Origin: Desulfuromonas versatilis | GTDB lineage: Bacteria > Desulfobacterota > Desulfuromonadia > Desulfuromonadales > NIT-T3 | Assembly: GCF_019704135.1 (NCBI RefSeq) | Contig: NZ_AP024355.1 | Coordinates: 3,851,034 to 3,915,033 of the forward strand | Length of the DNA stretch: 64,000 nt | Reading direction: 5' to 3' | Shown: positions 49,021-58,022 of the stretch, piece after piece | Layout: each line of letters starts with the position of its first letter | Position numbering within the stretch: the first letter of the stretch is position 1 | The notes under the pieces: model-generated | Database searches by the model: none | Seen by the model: only the letters and a program-made list of their open reading frames with translations | What the model was told of the DNA's origin: nothing | Made by a program: the position numbers and the translations under genes

Positions 49021-50244
49021 TCACCGCGCGATGGCGGTAAGATTCCACATGGGGAGAAACACCCCCAGAGCCAGGATCAGCACCATGCCGCCCATGGCCA
49101 CCACCAGGATCGGTTCGATGGCGCTGGAGAGTTTCTTGAGGTCGTATTCGATCTCCCGCTCGTAAAAATCCGCGACCTCCAGCAGGGTGCTGTCCACCGC
49201 GCCGGTCTCCTCGCCGACGGCGAGCATCTGCAGCACCAGGGGGGTGAACAGCCTGGTGTTGCCGGCGGCGTTGGTCAGGGTCTCGCCCCGCTCGATGTTG
49301 TTGCGCATCTTGTCGATGCGCCCGCCGACGTGGGGATTGTCCACCGCCCGCGCGGTCAGGCCCAGGGCCTGCACCAGCGGCACGCCGGCGCTGTAGCCCA
49401 TGGAGAAGGCCCGGGCGAAACGCACCATGGTGGCGCGCAGGATGATATCGCCCACCAGGGGCAGCTTCAGCTTGTAGCGCCCCCAGAGCAGCCTGCCCGA
49501 ATCGGTTTTGAGGTAGCGCAGCAGCAGCCAGCCGCCGACCAGCGTCCCGACCAGCAGCAGCGGCCAGTAAGTCGTGGTGAATTTGGAGATCGCCAGCAGG
49601 ATTCGGGTCGGCAGGGGAAGATCGGCACCGAAGCTGCGGAAGACCCTGGCGAAGGCCGGCACCACCAGCAGGTTGATGACCGCCAGGGCCACGGCGATGG
49701 CGGCAGTGACGAAGGCCGGGTAGCGCAGGGCCTCCTTGACCCGGTCGCGGGTGTCCTTGTCCTGCTCGAGGTAGCGGGCGACCTGCTGAAAGGCCTCGTC
49801 GAGCTGCCCCGAGTTCTCGCCGACCTGGATCATGCTCACCAGCAGCGAGGGAAAGACCCTGGGGTGCCGGGCGAGGGCGGCGCTGAGGTCGCGCCCCGAC
49901 TCGATGTCCTCCACCACGGCACGCAGGGTACGCGCCAGAACCGGCTTGTGGGCCGTCGCTTCGAGCCCCTTGAAGGCGCGGACCAGGGGGATCCCGGCCC
50001 GGGTCAGGGTGTGCATCTGCCGGCAGAAAAGGATCAGGTCTTCGACCTCAGCTTTCTGCCGGGCGCGCCAGACATTCCGCAGGGTCCCCAGCACGTCGGA
50101 GCCGGCCTGGACCGCGCTGATCTTCAGCGGCGAGATGCCGTTGGCCAGCAGCTGGCCGGCGACGGCGTCCACCGAGGCGGCCTCCATGGTCCCCTCGAGC
50201 AGCTCTCCCGAGCTGCTGCGGGCTTTGTAATGATAGTTGGCCAT
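49021..50244 (-). CDS. mshG: MSHA biogenesis protein MshG (GspF-type platform protein)
   Basis: Inner-membrane platform protein of 407 residues with two GspF domains (about 70-195 and 275-395) and three transmembrane helices. The N terminus ANYHYKARSSSGELLEGTMEA is characteristic. It joins the ATPase MshE to the pilus base. The start at 50244 has a weak ACGGA site. A long repeat (50260-50350) separates it from mshE, but they should still be one operon. Confidence 0.94.
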   Translation of the reverse strand: MANYHYKARSSSGELLEGTMEAASVDAVAGQLLANGISPLKISAVQAGSDVLGTLRNVWRARQKAEVEDLILFCRQMHTLTRAGIPLVRAFKGLEATAHKPVLARTLRAVVEDIESGRDLSAALARHPRVFPSLLVSMIQVGENSGQLDEAFQQVARYLEQDKDTRDRVKEALRYPAFVTAAIAVALAVINLLVVPAFARVFRSFGADLPLPTRILLAISKFTTTYWPLLLVGTLVGGWLLLRYLKTDSGRLLWGRYKLKLPLVGDIILRATMVRFARAFSMGYSAGVPLVQALGLTARAVDNPHVGGRIDKMRNNIERGETLTNAAGNTRLFTPLVLQMLAVGEETGAVDSTLLEVADFYEREIEYDLKKLSSAIEPILVVAMGGMVLILALGVFLPMWNLTAIAR

Positions 50245-50259
50245 ATCCGTAGGTCTCCC

Positions 50260-50350
50260 CCCTCCCCTTCAAGGGGAGGGTCGGGGTGGGGATGGGCATT
50301 GAGCTTCGGGTACCCCATCCCCCTCCTGACCTCCCCCTTGAAGGGGGAGG
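50260..50350. repeat. Double extragenic palindrome inside the msh operon
   Basis: Two short palindromes, CCCTCCCCTT-C-AAGGGGAGGG (50260-50280) and CCTCCCCCTT-G-AAGGGGGAGG (50330-50350), flank a partly inverted GGGGTGGGGATGGG / CCCCATCCCC core. The whole forms one large imperfect hairpin between mshE and mshG. Confidence 0.8.
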
Positions 50351-50354
50351 AACT

Positions 50355-52115
50355 TCAGGCTTCCAAGGAAGCCTCTTCCGTAGCTGTCGATGCCGGCTCG
50401 CTCTCCAGCAGCGCCTGCTCATCCACCTGCCCCGAAACCCGCAGCACCTCCTCCATGGTGGTCACCCCCTCCCTGGCGTACTGCAGGGCGCAGAGCTCCA
50501 GGGGCCGGAACCCCTTCTGACGCGCGGCGATCTCGGCGAAGCCGCCGCTGTCACCGCGGCGCAGGGCATCGGCCAGCGGTTCGCTGATCTCGAGCAGTTC
50601 GAACACCCCGATGCGCCCCCGGTAGCCGGTGTTGTGGCACTTGGGGCAGCCCAGCCCGCGGCGGAAGCTCACCCCCTCGGGGATCCCACCGGTTTTGGCC
50701 CGCAGCCAGCTGCGCTGCTGGGGGTTCAGGGGGTCGTCCTCCTGGCAGCTGGGGCAGATGCGCCGCACCAGGCGCTGGGCGAGCACCGCCCGCAGGGCGC
50801 TGGCCACCACGTACCCCGCGGCGCCCATGTCGAGCAGGCGCAGCGCGGTGCTGACCGAGTCGTTGGTGTGCAGGGTGGAGAGCACCATGTGGCCGGTCAT
50901 GGCGGCGCGCAGGCCGATCTCGGCGGTCTCCTGGTCGCGCATCTCGCCGACCATGATCACGTCCGGGTCCTGGCGCAGGGAGGCGCGCAGGATGCTGGAA
51001 AAATCGAGCCCGATGCGGGGGTGAACCTGCACCTGGTTGATGCGCGGCAGGCGGTATTCCACCGGGTCCTCGACGGTGATCACCTTCTTCTCGGCAAGGT
51101 TCAACTCGTTGAGCGCGGCATACAGCGTGGTGGTCTTGCCGCTGCCGGTGGGCCCGGTGACCAGGACCATGCCGTGGGGGCGCTGCACCGCCGCCCGGAA
51201 GGGGGCGAGGATCTCCGGGGGCATGCCGACCTGGTCGAAGCCGAGAATCCCCCCCGACTGGTCGAGCAGGCGCATGACCACCGACTCGCCGTGCTGCAGG
51301 GGCATGGTCGAGAGGCGGATGTCGATGCTCTTGCCGTGCACCCGGATGTTGAAGCGGCCGTCCTGGGGCAGGCGCCGCTCGGAGATGTCGAGCCCGGAGA
51401 GCAGCTTGAGGCGCGAGACCAGGGCCCCGGCGATGCGCTTCTCCTTGATGATCTGCTCGTGCAGCAGCCCGTCGATGCGCTGGCGGATGCGCAGCACCGC
51501 CTCGTCGGGCTCGATGTGGATGTCCGAGGCGCCGACCTGCACCGCGTCCTCGAACAGCGAGCGCAGCAGTTTGACCACCGGGGCGTCTTCCAGCTCGCTG
51601 GCCGGCAGCAGCTCGGCGAGGTTGACCCCCTGGCCGAGCTCCTCGCCGAGCTCCTCGGCGAGGTTAACGATCTGGTCGGTACGCCGGTAGACGGTGTCGA
51701 CGGTGCGCAGCAGGTCGGATTCGCGCACCACTGCCTGGTTGACCGGGCGCTTGAGGATCTTGACCAGCTCGTCATAGGCGAAGATGTCGGTGGGATCGGC
51801 CATCCCCACCAGCAGCTCGCCGTTGGTCTCGTTGAGCACGATGGCCCGGAAGCGCCGGGCGTAAGTCTCGGGGAGCTTGCGGACGGTTTCCGGCTTGTAG
51901 CGGTAGTGCTGCAGGTCGATGTAGGGGATCTGCAGCTGGCGGGCCAGGCACTGCAGCAGGCCGCTGGAGGTGACCATGCCCAGCTCGATGAGGGTGTCGC
52001 CGAGCTTGTGGCCGGTCTTTTTCTGGGCGACCAGTGCCTGCTGCAGCTGCTCTTCGCTGATCAGGCGGTTTTCGACCAGCATTTCGCCGATGCGTATTTT
52101 CTTGCGGATGGCCAT
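50355..52115 (-). CDS. mshE: MSHA pilus assembly ATPase MshE with c-di-GMP-binding N domain
   Basis: GspE/PilB-type ATPase of 586 residues that powers pilus extension. The N-terminal MshEN domain holds two tandem c-di-GMP motifs, IRIGEMLVENRLISEEQL and HKLGDTLIELGMVTSSGL (about residues 7-60). The ATPase has Walker A GPTGSGKTTT, the Asp box, Walker B and a four-cysteine zinc motif (CPSC and CPKC). The length is normal. The ATG at 52115 follows CGGAGC. With several c-di-GMP enzymes in this window, pilus activity is probably c-di-GMP-controlled, as shown for the Vibrio protein. Confidence 0.95.
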   Translation of the reverse strand: MAIRKKIRIGEMLVENRLISEEQLQQALVAQKKTGHKLGDTLIELGMVTSSGLLQCLARQLQIPYIDLQHYRYKPETVRKLPETYARRFRAIVLNETNGELLVGMADPTDIFAYDELVKILKRPVNQAVVRESDLLRTVDTVYRRTDQIVNLAEELGEELGQGVNLAELLPASELEDAPVVKLLRSLFEDAVQVGASDIHIEPDEAVLRIRQRIDGLLHEQIIKEKRIAGALVSRLKLLSGLDISERRLPQDGRFNIRVHGKSIDIRLSTMPLQHGESVVMRLLDQSGGILGFDQVGMPPEILAPFRAAVQRPHGMVLVTGPTGSGKTTTLYAALNELNLAEKKVITVEDPVEYRLPRINQVQVHPRIGLDFSSILRASLRQDPDVIMVGEMRDQETAEIGLRAAMTGHMVLSTLHTNDSVSTALRLLDMGAAGYVVASALRAVLAQRLVRRICPSCQEDDPLNPQQRSWLRAKTGGIPEGVSFRRGLGCPKCHNTGYRGRIGVFELLEISEPLADALRRGDSGGFAEIAARQKGFRPLELCALQYAREGVTTMEEVLRVSGQVDEQALLESEPASTATEEASLEA

Positions 52116-52131
52116 CAATCAGCTCCGTTGT

Positions 52132-53691
52132 TCAGTGAAGCGCCGCCAGGCGTCCCTCGACGTAGCGTCGCAGGTCGGCACCAAGCTGCCCGCTGCGCAG
52201 GGCGCCCTGGTAGGCTGCGGAGGCCTCGGGCCCTCGGCCCTGGCTCTCCAGGGCGATACCCAGCCCCATCCACCACACCCCTGCCGAAGGCGCCACGCTC
52301 AGCACCCTCCGGTAGGCCTGTTCGGCCAGGGCAAAGTCTCCCAGGCGCTGGTAGACCGCCGCCAGCAGGGCGTGATGCTCTGGATCGCCCCCGACCTCGG
52401 GCAGCCCCCCACGGATGAGCAGGTCGCGGGCCTGGATCAACTCGCCGCGATCGACCAGCAGCCGGGCATAGCCGCGGCGGAACAGGGGATGTCCCGGGTG
52501 CAGAGCCAGCCCTTCGTTCAGCAGGGGCTCGGCTTCGCTGATGCGGCCGGCGCCGAGCAGCTGTTCGACCAGCAGTTGCCGGGCCTCGATGCTGGCGGGC
52601 TGAAGGCGAAGCGCCTGGCCCAGGAGCTCTTCGGCCTCGGCCGGGCGACCGGCGGCCAGGGCAGTCCGGGCGCGGGCCAGGGCCTGCCCGGCATCCTCGC
52701 CGGTGTTGGGCGCCTGGGGGACCTGGCCCGGGGACGGCATGGGCGCGGAGGGTAATTCGGTCGGGGCAGGCGCCTGCGGATTGCGCGCAGCCTCGGCGGG
52801 CCCGTCCGCCCTTGCGGAGCTCTGCGGCTGCGCCACCGGCGGGCCGGCAGCATAAAGATCGAGCACCAGGCGGTCGCCGAATCGGCGCCCCTTGCTCTCG
52901 AACTGTTCGAGGTAGCGGTAATCCCCCTTCATCTGCAGCACCAGCCGCAGCTGACCCTGGCCTCTTTCCAACTCGATGGAACGAACCAGGGGGCTCTCCC
53001 TGGGCGGAGCGGGGAGCGTGCCGTCGAAGCGGGTGTTGGGCAGCTCCACCACCAGGCGACGGTTGCCGGCATCCCGCTGCAGCCGGTAGTCGGGAACCCC
53101 CGCGAAAAATGCCACCAGCCGCAGGTAGCCTGCCTGCTCGGTGATGCGCAGGTTGCGCAGTTCCACCGTCGGCGCCGGCGGGAGCGCCGCGGGAAGGTCG
53201 CCCGCCGCTTTGGCCGGCGCCCCCGGAGCGGGCTTGGACAAGGCCGGACGCGGTTCGGGGAGAGTTTTTTCTGGGGCGGAAATCTCCACCGGGGAGGTAG
53301 CGGCAGGTGGTTCGGCCTCGGCCACAGGGGGCAGCTCCGGCTCCGGGATCGCTGCCTGAGCGAGCGGCGCGGTCGGTTCGGCCTCAGCCGGGGTGTCCGC
53401 AAGCGCTGGCTCGGCAGCTTCTGCCTCTGCAGGCTCGAGCGGTGCGGGCGGCACCTGGAGATCGACGACCGCAGGCGGAGCGGCGGGCGGTGTTCCATAC
53501 CACCCCCAAACGCCCCAGAAGGCGAGCAGGGCCAGCAGCACAAGGCCGGCCGGAACCAGCCGCTGCCGTCTTCCCCGGCCCGGAGCGCCGGGCGTCACGC
53601 TCGCCCCGAGCGCCGGGCGGGCGACGGGGTCCGCGGCGGCCTGCTGTTTGCGGGCCTCGAGGTCCTTGAGCATCTGGTTGATCAGGCTCAC
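52132..53691 (-). CDS. mshN: MSHA biogenesis protein MshN (TPR)
   Basis: Protein of 519 residues with the characteristic start SLINQMLKDLEARKQQ, one transmembrane helix (about 47-65), a Pro/Ala/Glu-rich linker, an AMIN-like beta domain (about 165-280) and C-terminal TPR repeats (about 350-515). The start is a GTG at 53691 with GGAGG six bases before it. It overlaps the mshM stop (GTGA). MshN and MshM are thought to work together in pilus secretion; the function is inferred from the family. Confidence 0.88.
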   Translation of the reverse strand: MSLINQMLKDLEARKQQAAADPVARPALGASVTPGAPGRGRRQRLVPAGLVLLALLAFWGVWGWYGTPPAAPPAVVDLQVPPAPLEPAEAEAAEPALADTPAEAEPTAPLAQAAIPEPELPPVAEAEPPAATSPVEISAPEKTLPEPRPALSKPAPGAPAKAAGDLPAALPPAPTVELRNLRITEQAGYLRLVAFFAGVPDYRLQRDAGNRRLVVELPNTRFDGTLPAPPRESPLVRSIELERGQGQLRLVLQMKGDYRYLEQFESKGRRFGDRLVLDLYAAGPPVAQPQSSARADGPAEAARNPQAPAPTELPSAPMPSPGQVPQAPNTGEDAGQALARARTALAAGRPAEAEELLGQALRLQPASIEARQLLVEQLLGAGRISEAEPLLNEGLALHPGHPLFRRGYARLLVDRGELIQARDLLIRGGLPEVGGDPEHHALLAAVYQRLGDFALAEQAYRRVLSVAPSAGVWWMGLGIALESQGRGPEASAAYQGALRSGQLGADLRRYVEGRLAALH

Positions 53692-54608
53692 GGCATACCT
53701 CCCAGCGCCCACCGCGCCACCAAGGCCAGCCCGGCCAGGATCAGCGCCCCCGTCAAGGCCAGGCCCCAGACCATCGGCGCGGCGCTCAGCCGCTCGCCGA
53801 GCGCCGCGTCGGGGGTGTCGGCGACGGCCGCCCTGACCGGGGCCAGGTCGATGGTGGCCTCGCCCCGCCCGAAGGCGGCCAGCAAGGACTTGTGACAGAG
53901 GATGTTGACCAGCCTCGGCACGCCTCGGCTGGCGCGGAACAGGCGGTCGATGGCCCGGCGGGTGAAAATCTGCTGCGGGCAGCCGGCGACCCGCAGGCGA
54001 TGAGCGACGTAACCGGCGACGTCCTCCCGATTCAGGGGCTCGAGCCGGTAGCCGAAGGTGATCCGCTGGCGCAGCTGACGCAGGCCGGTCCCGGCCAGCC
54101 GCTCGTCAAGCTCGGGCTGGGCGAACAGCACGATGTGCAGCAGCTTGCGCTTTTCGGTCTCCAGGTTGCTGAGCAGGCGCAGGGCCTCGAGGCTCTCGTC
54201 GCTCATGGCCTGGGCCTCGTCGATGCACAACACCACCTGCCGGCCGGCATCGCTCAGCTCCACCAGCCTGGCGGCGAGGCACTTGAGCAGCTCCTGAACC
54301 GTGGCGTCGCGCCGGAACTCGATCCCCAGTTCGTCGGCGACCGCCTGGTGCAGCTGGCGCGGGGAGAGCAGCGGGTTGGGCAGGTAGGCGGTGACACAGT
54401 CTTCGCCGAGCGAGTCGAGCAGCCGGCGGCAGAGCAGGGTCTTGCCGGTGCCGACCTCGCCGACGATCTTGATGAACCCTTCCCCGGTGGCAAGCGCCAC
54501 CAGCAGCACGTTGAGCGCTTCCTGCTGGCCCGGGTGCCGGTAGAAAAAACCGGTGTCCGGGGTCAGGGAAAAAGGCTGTTCTGCAAATCCGAAATGTTCC
54601 AGATACAT
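53688..54608 (-). CDS. mshM: MSHA biogenesis protein MshM (ExeA-type AAA ATPase)
   Basis: AAA ATPase of 306 residues. It begins MYLEHFGFAEQPFSLTPD, typical of ExeA/MshM. It has Walker A GEVGTGKTLL and Walker B VVLCIDEAQAM. A C-terminal transmembrane helix (about 280-300) anchors it in the inner membrane. The ExeA group helps assemble the secretin by acting on the peptidoglycan layer. It lies 30 bases after mshL and overlaps mshN. Confidence 0.93.
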   Translation of the reverse strand: MYLEHFGFAEQPFSLTPDTGFFYRHPGQQEALNVLLVALATGEGFIKIVGEVGTGKTLLCRRLLDSLGEDCVTAYLPNPLLSPRQLHQAVADELGIEFRRDATVQELLKCLAARLVELSDAGRQVVLCIDEAQAMSDESLEALRLLSNLETEKRKLLHIVLFAQPELDERLAGTGLRQLRQRITFGYRLEPLNREDVAGYVAHRLRVAGCPQQIFTRRAIDRLFRASRGVPRLVNILCHKSLLAAFGRGEATIDLAPVRAAVADTPDAALGERLSAAPMVWGLALTGALILAGLALVARWALGGMP

Positions 54609-54638
54609 GGTCTGGCGCCTTTGTTCAAATTGCTGACC

Positions 54639-56378
54639 CTAGCGCGCGGCGGGGCGCACCGAGAAGCCCTGTTGTTCGGTCAGGCTGTGCTGCCACCCCT
54701 GCTGGAAGTACGCGCCCATCCCCTCGATGCGCTGCCGGGATTTTGACACTTCACTGTCCCAGGCCTGGCTGTCCTGGACCACCAGCGGTCGCAGCAGGAT
54801 GACCAGTTCGCTTTTGCGCGAACTGGATTGGGTGTGGCGGAACAGGGGCCCCAGCAGCGGCACCTTGCCGAGGTAGGGGACCGAGGCCACGTCCTTGACC
54901 ACCGAGTTCTGCATCAGCCCGCCGATCACCACCACCTGGCCGCTGCGGGCCCGCACGATGCTGTCGGACTCGCGCACGGTGCTCAGCGCCAGGGGCAGGA
55001 TCTGCGGCCGCTCACCCACGGTGACGGTCTTCTGCTGGTCGCGGACCTCGCTGATGGTGGGGTGGATGTGCAGGGTCACGCCGCCGGAGGAATCGATCTG
55101 CGGGGTGACATCCAGAGCGATGCCGGAGAAGAAGGGCGTCAGGGTGATGTCCGAGGTGGTGGTGGCGGTGGTGCCGGTCACCGTGTCGCTGGAGATGTCG
55201 GTGACGAAGAACTCGTCCGAGCCGACCTTGATCACCGCTTTCTGGTTGTTGACCGTGGAGATGCGCGGGCTGGAGAGCACCTGGACGTTCCCCTGGGTCT
55301 CGAGCAGCTCGATGAAGGCGGTGAAGTCCTTGAGGTTGAGCGCGGCGCTGAACACCCCGCCGAAGGCCGAGGTGTCGGTCCCCTCGGGCAGCAGCAGGTC
55401 GAGGGGGTTGAGGGTGCCGCTGTTGCCGGCGATTTCTGAGATCCCCTGGTTGAACAGCGTTCCGCCGCCGGTCTGGCCGATGACGATGGTCTTGTCCTGG
55501 CCCGGGCGGCCGAGCGCGGCCCAGTTGATCCCCGACTGGAAACCGTCGCTGAGTTCGACCTCGAGAATTTTCGCCTCGAGGATCACCTGGCGCTGCAGGG
55601 TTCCCTGGATGGCGGTCAGGTAGGCCTCGACCCCCTGCAGTTCTTCGGGCATCGCCCGCACCACCACCACCCCGGCCTGGGGCTGCACCACGACCTGGCG
55701 CCCCTCGTGGCTGCCGACGATGGCCTGCAGCGCGGCGGCGAGCTCCCGCCAGAAATCGGCCAGCGACTCGGTGTCGATGCGGCTGCCGGAGACCGCCCGC
55801 TGGCTGTCCTCCTGGCCGTTTTTGTCCTCGACCACCTCGCTCACCTGCCCCGAGCTGACCCGGGTCTGGGAGACCCCCCGGCGCACGAGGTTGAGGTAGT
55901 TGACGTAGAACACCTTCGACTGAAGGCCGAAGGGCATGACCTGGAAGCCGGTTTCGGTACGATGGAAGGGATAGCCGTAGACGTTGCGCACCACCTCCAT
56001 GACCTCGGGGATGGTCGCGTTTTTCAGGCTGAGGGTGATCTCGCCGGACACCTCCGGATGCACCACCATGTTGTAGGGGGAGCCGGCGACCAGGCCCATG
56101 AAGAATTCGGCGGCCGGGGTCTTTTTGGCCGAGATGTCGAATCGCGGCTCGGCGGCGGCCATCGGCATCCCCGTTACCGCCGGAGGCAGCAGGGCGGTGG
56201 AGATCTCGGGAGGCAGGATCACCGGCCCGACCGGGGCCGGCGCCTGGGCGGGCTCCTGCAGCGCCTGGCCGATTTCGCGGCCGGCATCGGCGCCGCGCGG
56301 CGGCGGAGCGCAGCCCCAGGCAAAAAGCAGCGCCGTCAGCAGCAGGCAGCGGGTGGCGGACAGAACGTTAGGCCACAT
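54639..56378 (-). CDS. mshL: MSHA pilus secretin MshL (lipoprotein)
   Basis: Outer-membrane secretin of 579 residues. It has a lipoprotein signal with lipobox FAWGC at residue 23, then N-domains and the secretin channel domain (about 330-560). The signature region is present, including the VPYLGKVPLLGPLF segment. It forms the channel for the pilus. The ATG at 56378 follows GAGGGG and lies three bases after mshK. The sequence is complete. Confidence 0.94.
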   Translation of the reverse strand: MWPNVLSATRCLLLTALLFAWGCAPPPRGADAGREIGQALQEPAQAPAPVGPVILPPEISTALLPPAVTGMPMAAAEPRFDISAKKTPAAEFFMGLVAGSPYNMVVHPEVSGEITLSLKNATIPEVMEVVRNVYGYPFHRTETGFQVMPFGLQSKVFYVNYLNLVRRGVSQTRVSSGQVSEVVEDKNGQEDSQRAVSGSRIDTESLADFWRELAAALQAIVGSHEGRQVVVQPQAGVVVVRAMPEELQGVEAYLTAIQGTLQRQVILEAKILEVELSDGFQSGINWAALGRPGQDKTIVIGQTGGGTLFNQGISEIAGNSGTLNPLDLLLPEGTDTSAFGGVFSAALNLKDFTAFIELLETQGNVQVLSSPRISTVNNQKAVIKVGSDEFFVTDISSDTVTGTTATTTSDITLTPFFSGIALDVTPQIDSSGGVTLHIHPTISEVRDQQKTVTVGERPQILPLALSTVRESDSIVRARSGQVVVIGGLMQNSVVKDVASVPYLGKVPLLGPLFRHTQSSSRKSELVILLRPLVVQDSQAWDSEVSKSRQRIEGMGAYFQQGWQHSLTEQQGFSVRPAAR

Positions 56379-56381
56379 TGG

Positions 56382-56762
56382 TCATTTCCCCTCTTGATGT
56401 TGCGCGGATGGCTCTTTCAGGCGATCCGGAGTCAGGTTCAGGGTGTACTCACGCTTGCCCTTTTGCAGCAGCACCGCGGACGGCGTGATCGCCACCACTC
56501 GTGCCCCGTCGATGCGATCGCCCTCCACCACGGCCTGCCCGCTGATCACGGCCACCCGACGCTCGGGGGAAACCAGGATCGAGCTGAGCCGCCAATCGGG
56601 GGCTTTGCTCCGCAGCGGTTCGGGGGCCCGCTCGGGGGCGGCGGGGATGGGTGGCCGGGTCGGGTCCCGCAGCTCGGCACCCCGGGCGTCGACCGCCAGG
56701 GCGAGGGCCGCCGCGAACAGGATGCAGCAGGAAAACCATTTCTTCCGTGAAAGTTCAGACAC
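56382..56762 (-). CDS. mshK: MSHA biogenesis protein MshK (PilP-like)
   Basis: Periplasmic protein of 126 residues with a signal-like helix (about 9-25), then LRDPTRPP, the PilP/GspC-like motif seen in MshK. It probably links the inner-membrane complex to the secretin. The GTG start overlaps mshJ by eight bases. The length is normal for MshK. Confidence 0.85.
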   Translation of the reverse strand: MSELSRKKWFSCCILFAAALALAVDARGAELRDPTRPPIPAAPERAPEPLRSKAPDWRLSSILVSPERRVAVISGQAVVEGDRIDGARVVAITPSAVLLQKGKREYTLNLTPDRLKEPSAQHQEGK

Positions 56763-57426
56763 CGATCCACCCCCTTTTGAGGCTCAGGGTGTGCACGGTC
56801 AGACGCACCCGGGAGGTTGGATGGCGCAGCACCTCGATCTGCAGCTCATCCCAGAAAAGATGCCGCGGCAGAGTCTCCAGCTCGCGCAGGTAGGCCAGGG
56901 TATCGACGTAGCTCCCTTCGAACTCGATGCGCAGGGCATGCCGATAGAGGTTGGGCATCTCGCCCGGCAGCGCCGCTCCGGCAGGGGCCTCCAGCAGGGC
57001 GACCGGCTCCAGGTTCTCCATCCGCAGCAGCCGCAGCCCTTTTTGCCGGGACAGCACCTGCTCCACCAGCCGGGGCATTTCCCGGGGCGAGACCAGGTTG
57101 TCGGCCATCCCTTCCAGCTCCGCTCCGATCGCGGCGATCTCTGCCTCCAACTGCTGCAGCGCCAGGCGGTTTTTCTGGTCGGGATCCTGGCTGTGCAGGG
57201 CGATCACCTGTTCACCCTGAGCGGTGATCTGCGCGGTCTGCACATCGATCGCCTGGATGCGCGCCTGGAGCAGGCGCCGGCGCTCCTCGATGGGCTGGTA
57301 GAGCAGGGCATGCCAGGCGGCCGCCAGCAGGGCCAATGCCCCGAGCAGCAGCAGGGCGCGCTCGCGCAGCGAGCGCTTCTCGAGGCGCTCGCCCCAGGTC
57401 TTGAGGCGGCCCAACAGGGGATTCAT
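56755..57426 (-). CDS. mshJ: MSHA biogenesis protein MshJ (PilO-like)
   Basis: Inner-membrane protein of 223 residues with one transmembrane helix (about 23-43), a coiled coil (about 45-110) and a small periplasmic domain, as in PilO. It forms the alignment complex with MshI2 and MshK. It overlaps mshI2 by four bases (ATGA). Confidence 0.87.
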   Translation of the reverse strand: MNPLLGRLKTWGERLEKRSLRERALLLLGALALLAAAWHALLYQPIEERRRLLQARIQAIDVQTAQITAQGEQVIALHSQDPDQKNRLALQQLEAEIAAIGAELEGMADNLVSPREMPRLVEQVLSRQKGLRLLRMENLEPVALLEAPAGAALPGEMPNLYRHALRIEFEGSYVDTLAYLRELETLPRHLFWDELQIEVLRHPTSRVRLTVHTLSLKRGWIGV

Positions 57427-58022
57427 CGGCTCACCTCCTGATTGCTCAGAAGAAAATCGACGGCGTCGGGCCGCTGTTCGGAGCGCTCGATTTCGAAGCG
57501 GCTGAACTCGAGGCCGCCGAACACCGGCTCCTCGGAAAGTCGTCCCACCAGCCGGGGCACCAGTTCCGGGTTCAGGGCGCTGCCCGCCAACGACACCTGC
57601 CGGCCGCCCCCGGCCAACTCGATGCGGCGCAGCCAGACTCCCGCCAGGGATTGGCCGGCCAGCCCTTCGAGATGCCCGGAGAACCCTCCGGGCTCCTCGA
57701 GCCCGGCCTGGAGCAGGGCGGCCAAGGGCCGCTGCGCCTCCCGTTCGACCGTCAACCGGGCCAGCTGCTGTTTCAGGAGCTGGCTTTCCTGGCGGGGGGG
57801 ATACTGGTTCTGGATCTCGTCCAAACGCCTGGAGGCTTCTGCCTGATGCTGCTCGATCCTGCCCAGTTCATCGTTCAAACGGTTGGCCTGGGCAAGAAAA
57901 GCCAGGGAGGCGATGGTCAGCAGCGCCACGGCGCCAAGCAGCACGCCGAGCATGGTCGGTGCCGAAAGCATGACCCGGGGCTCCAGGGCGGCGCTCTGAA
58001 AAAGGTTGATCTGCTGCTTCAT
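57423..58022 (-). CDS. mshI2: PilN-like protein, MshI2
   Basis: Inner-membrane protein of 199 residues. It begins KQQINLFQSAALEPR, like PilN, with one transmembrane helix (about 25-45) and a coiled coil (about 50-95). It overlaps both neighbours by four bases. The name mshI2 follows its place after mshI. Confidence 0.85.
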   Translation of the reverse strand: MKQQINLFQSAALEPRVMLSAPTMLGVLLGAVALLTIASLAFLAQANRLNDELGRIEQHQAEASRRLDEIQNQYPPRQESQLLKQQLARLTVEREAQRPLAALLQAGLEEPGGFSGHLEGLAGQSLAGVWLRRIELAGGGRQVSLAGSALNPELVPRLVGRLSEEPVFGGLEFSRFEIERSEQRPDAVDFLLSNQEVSR

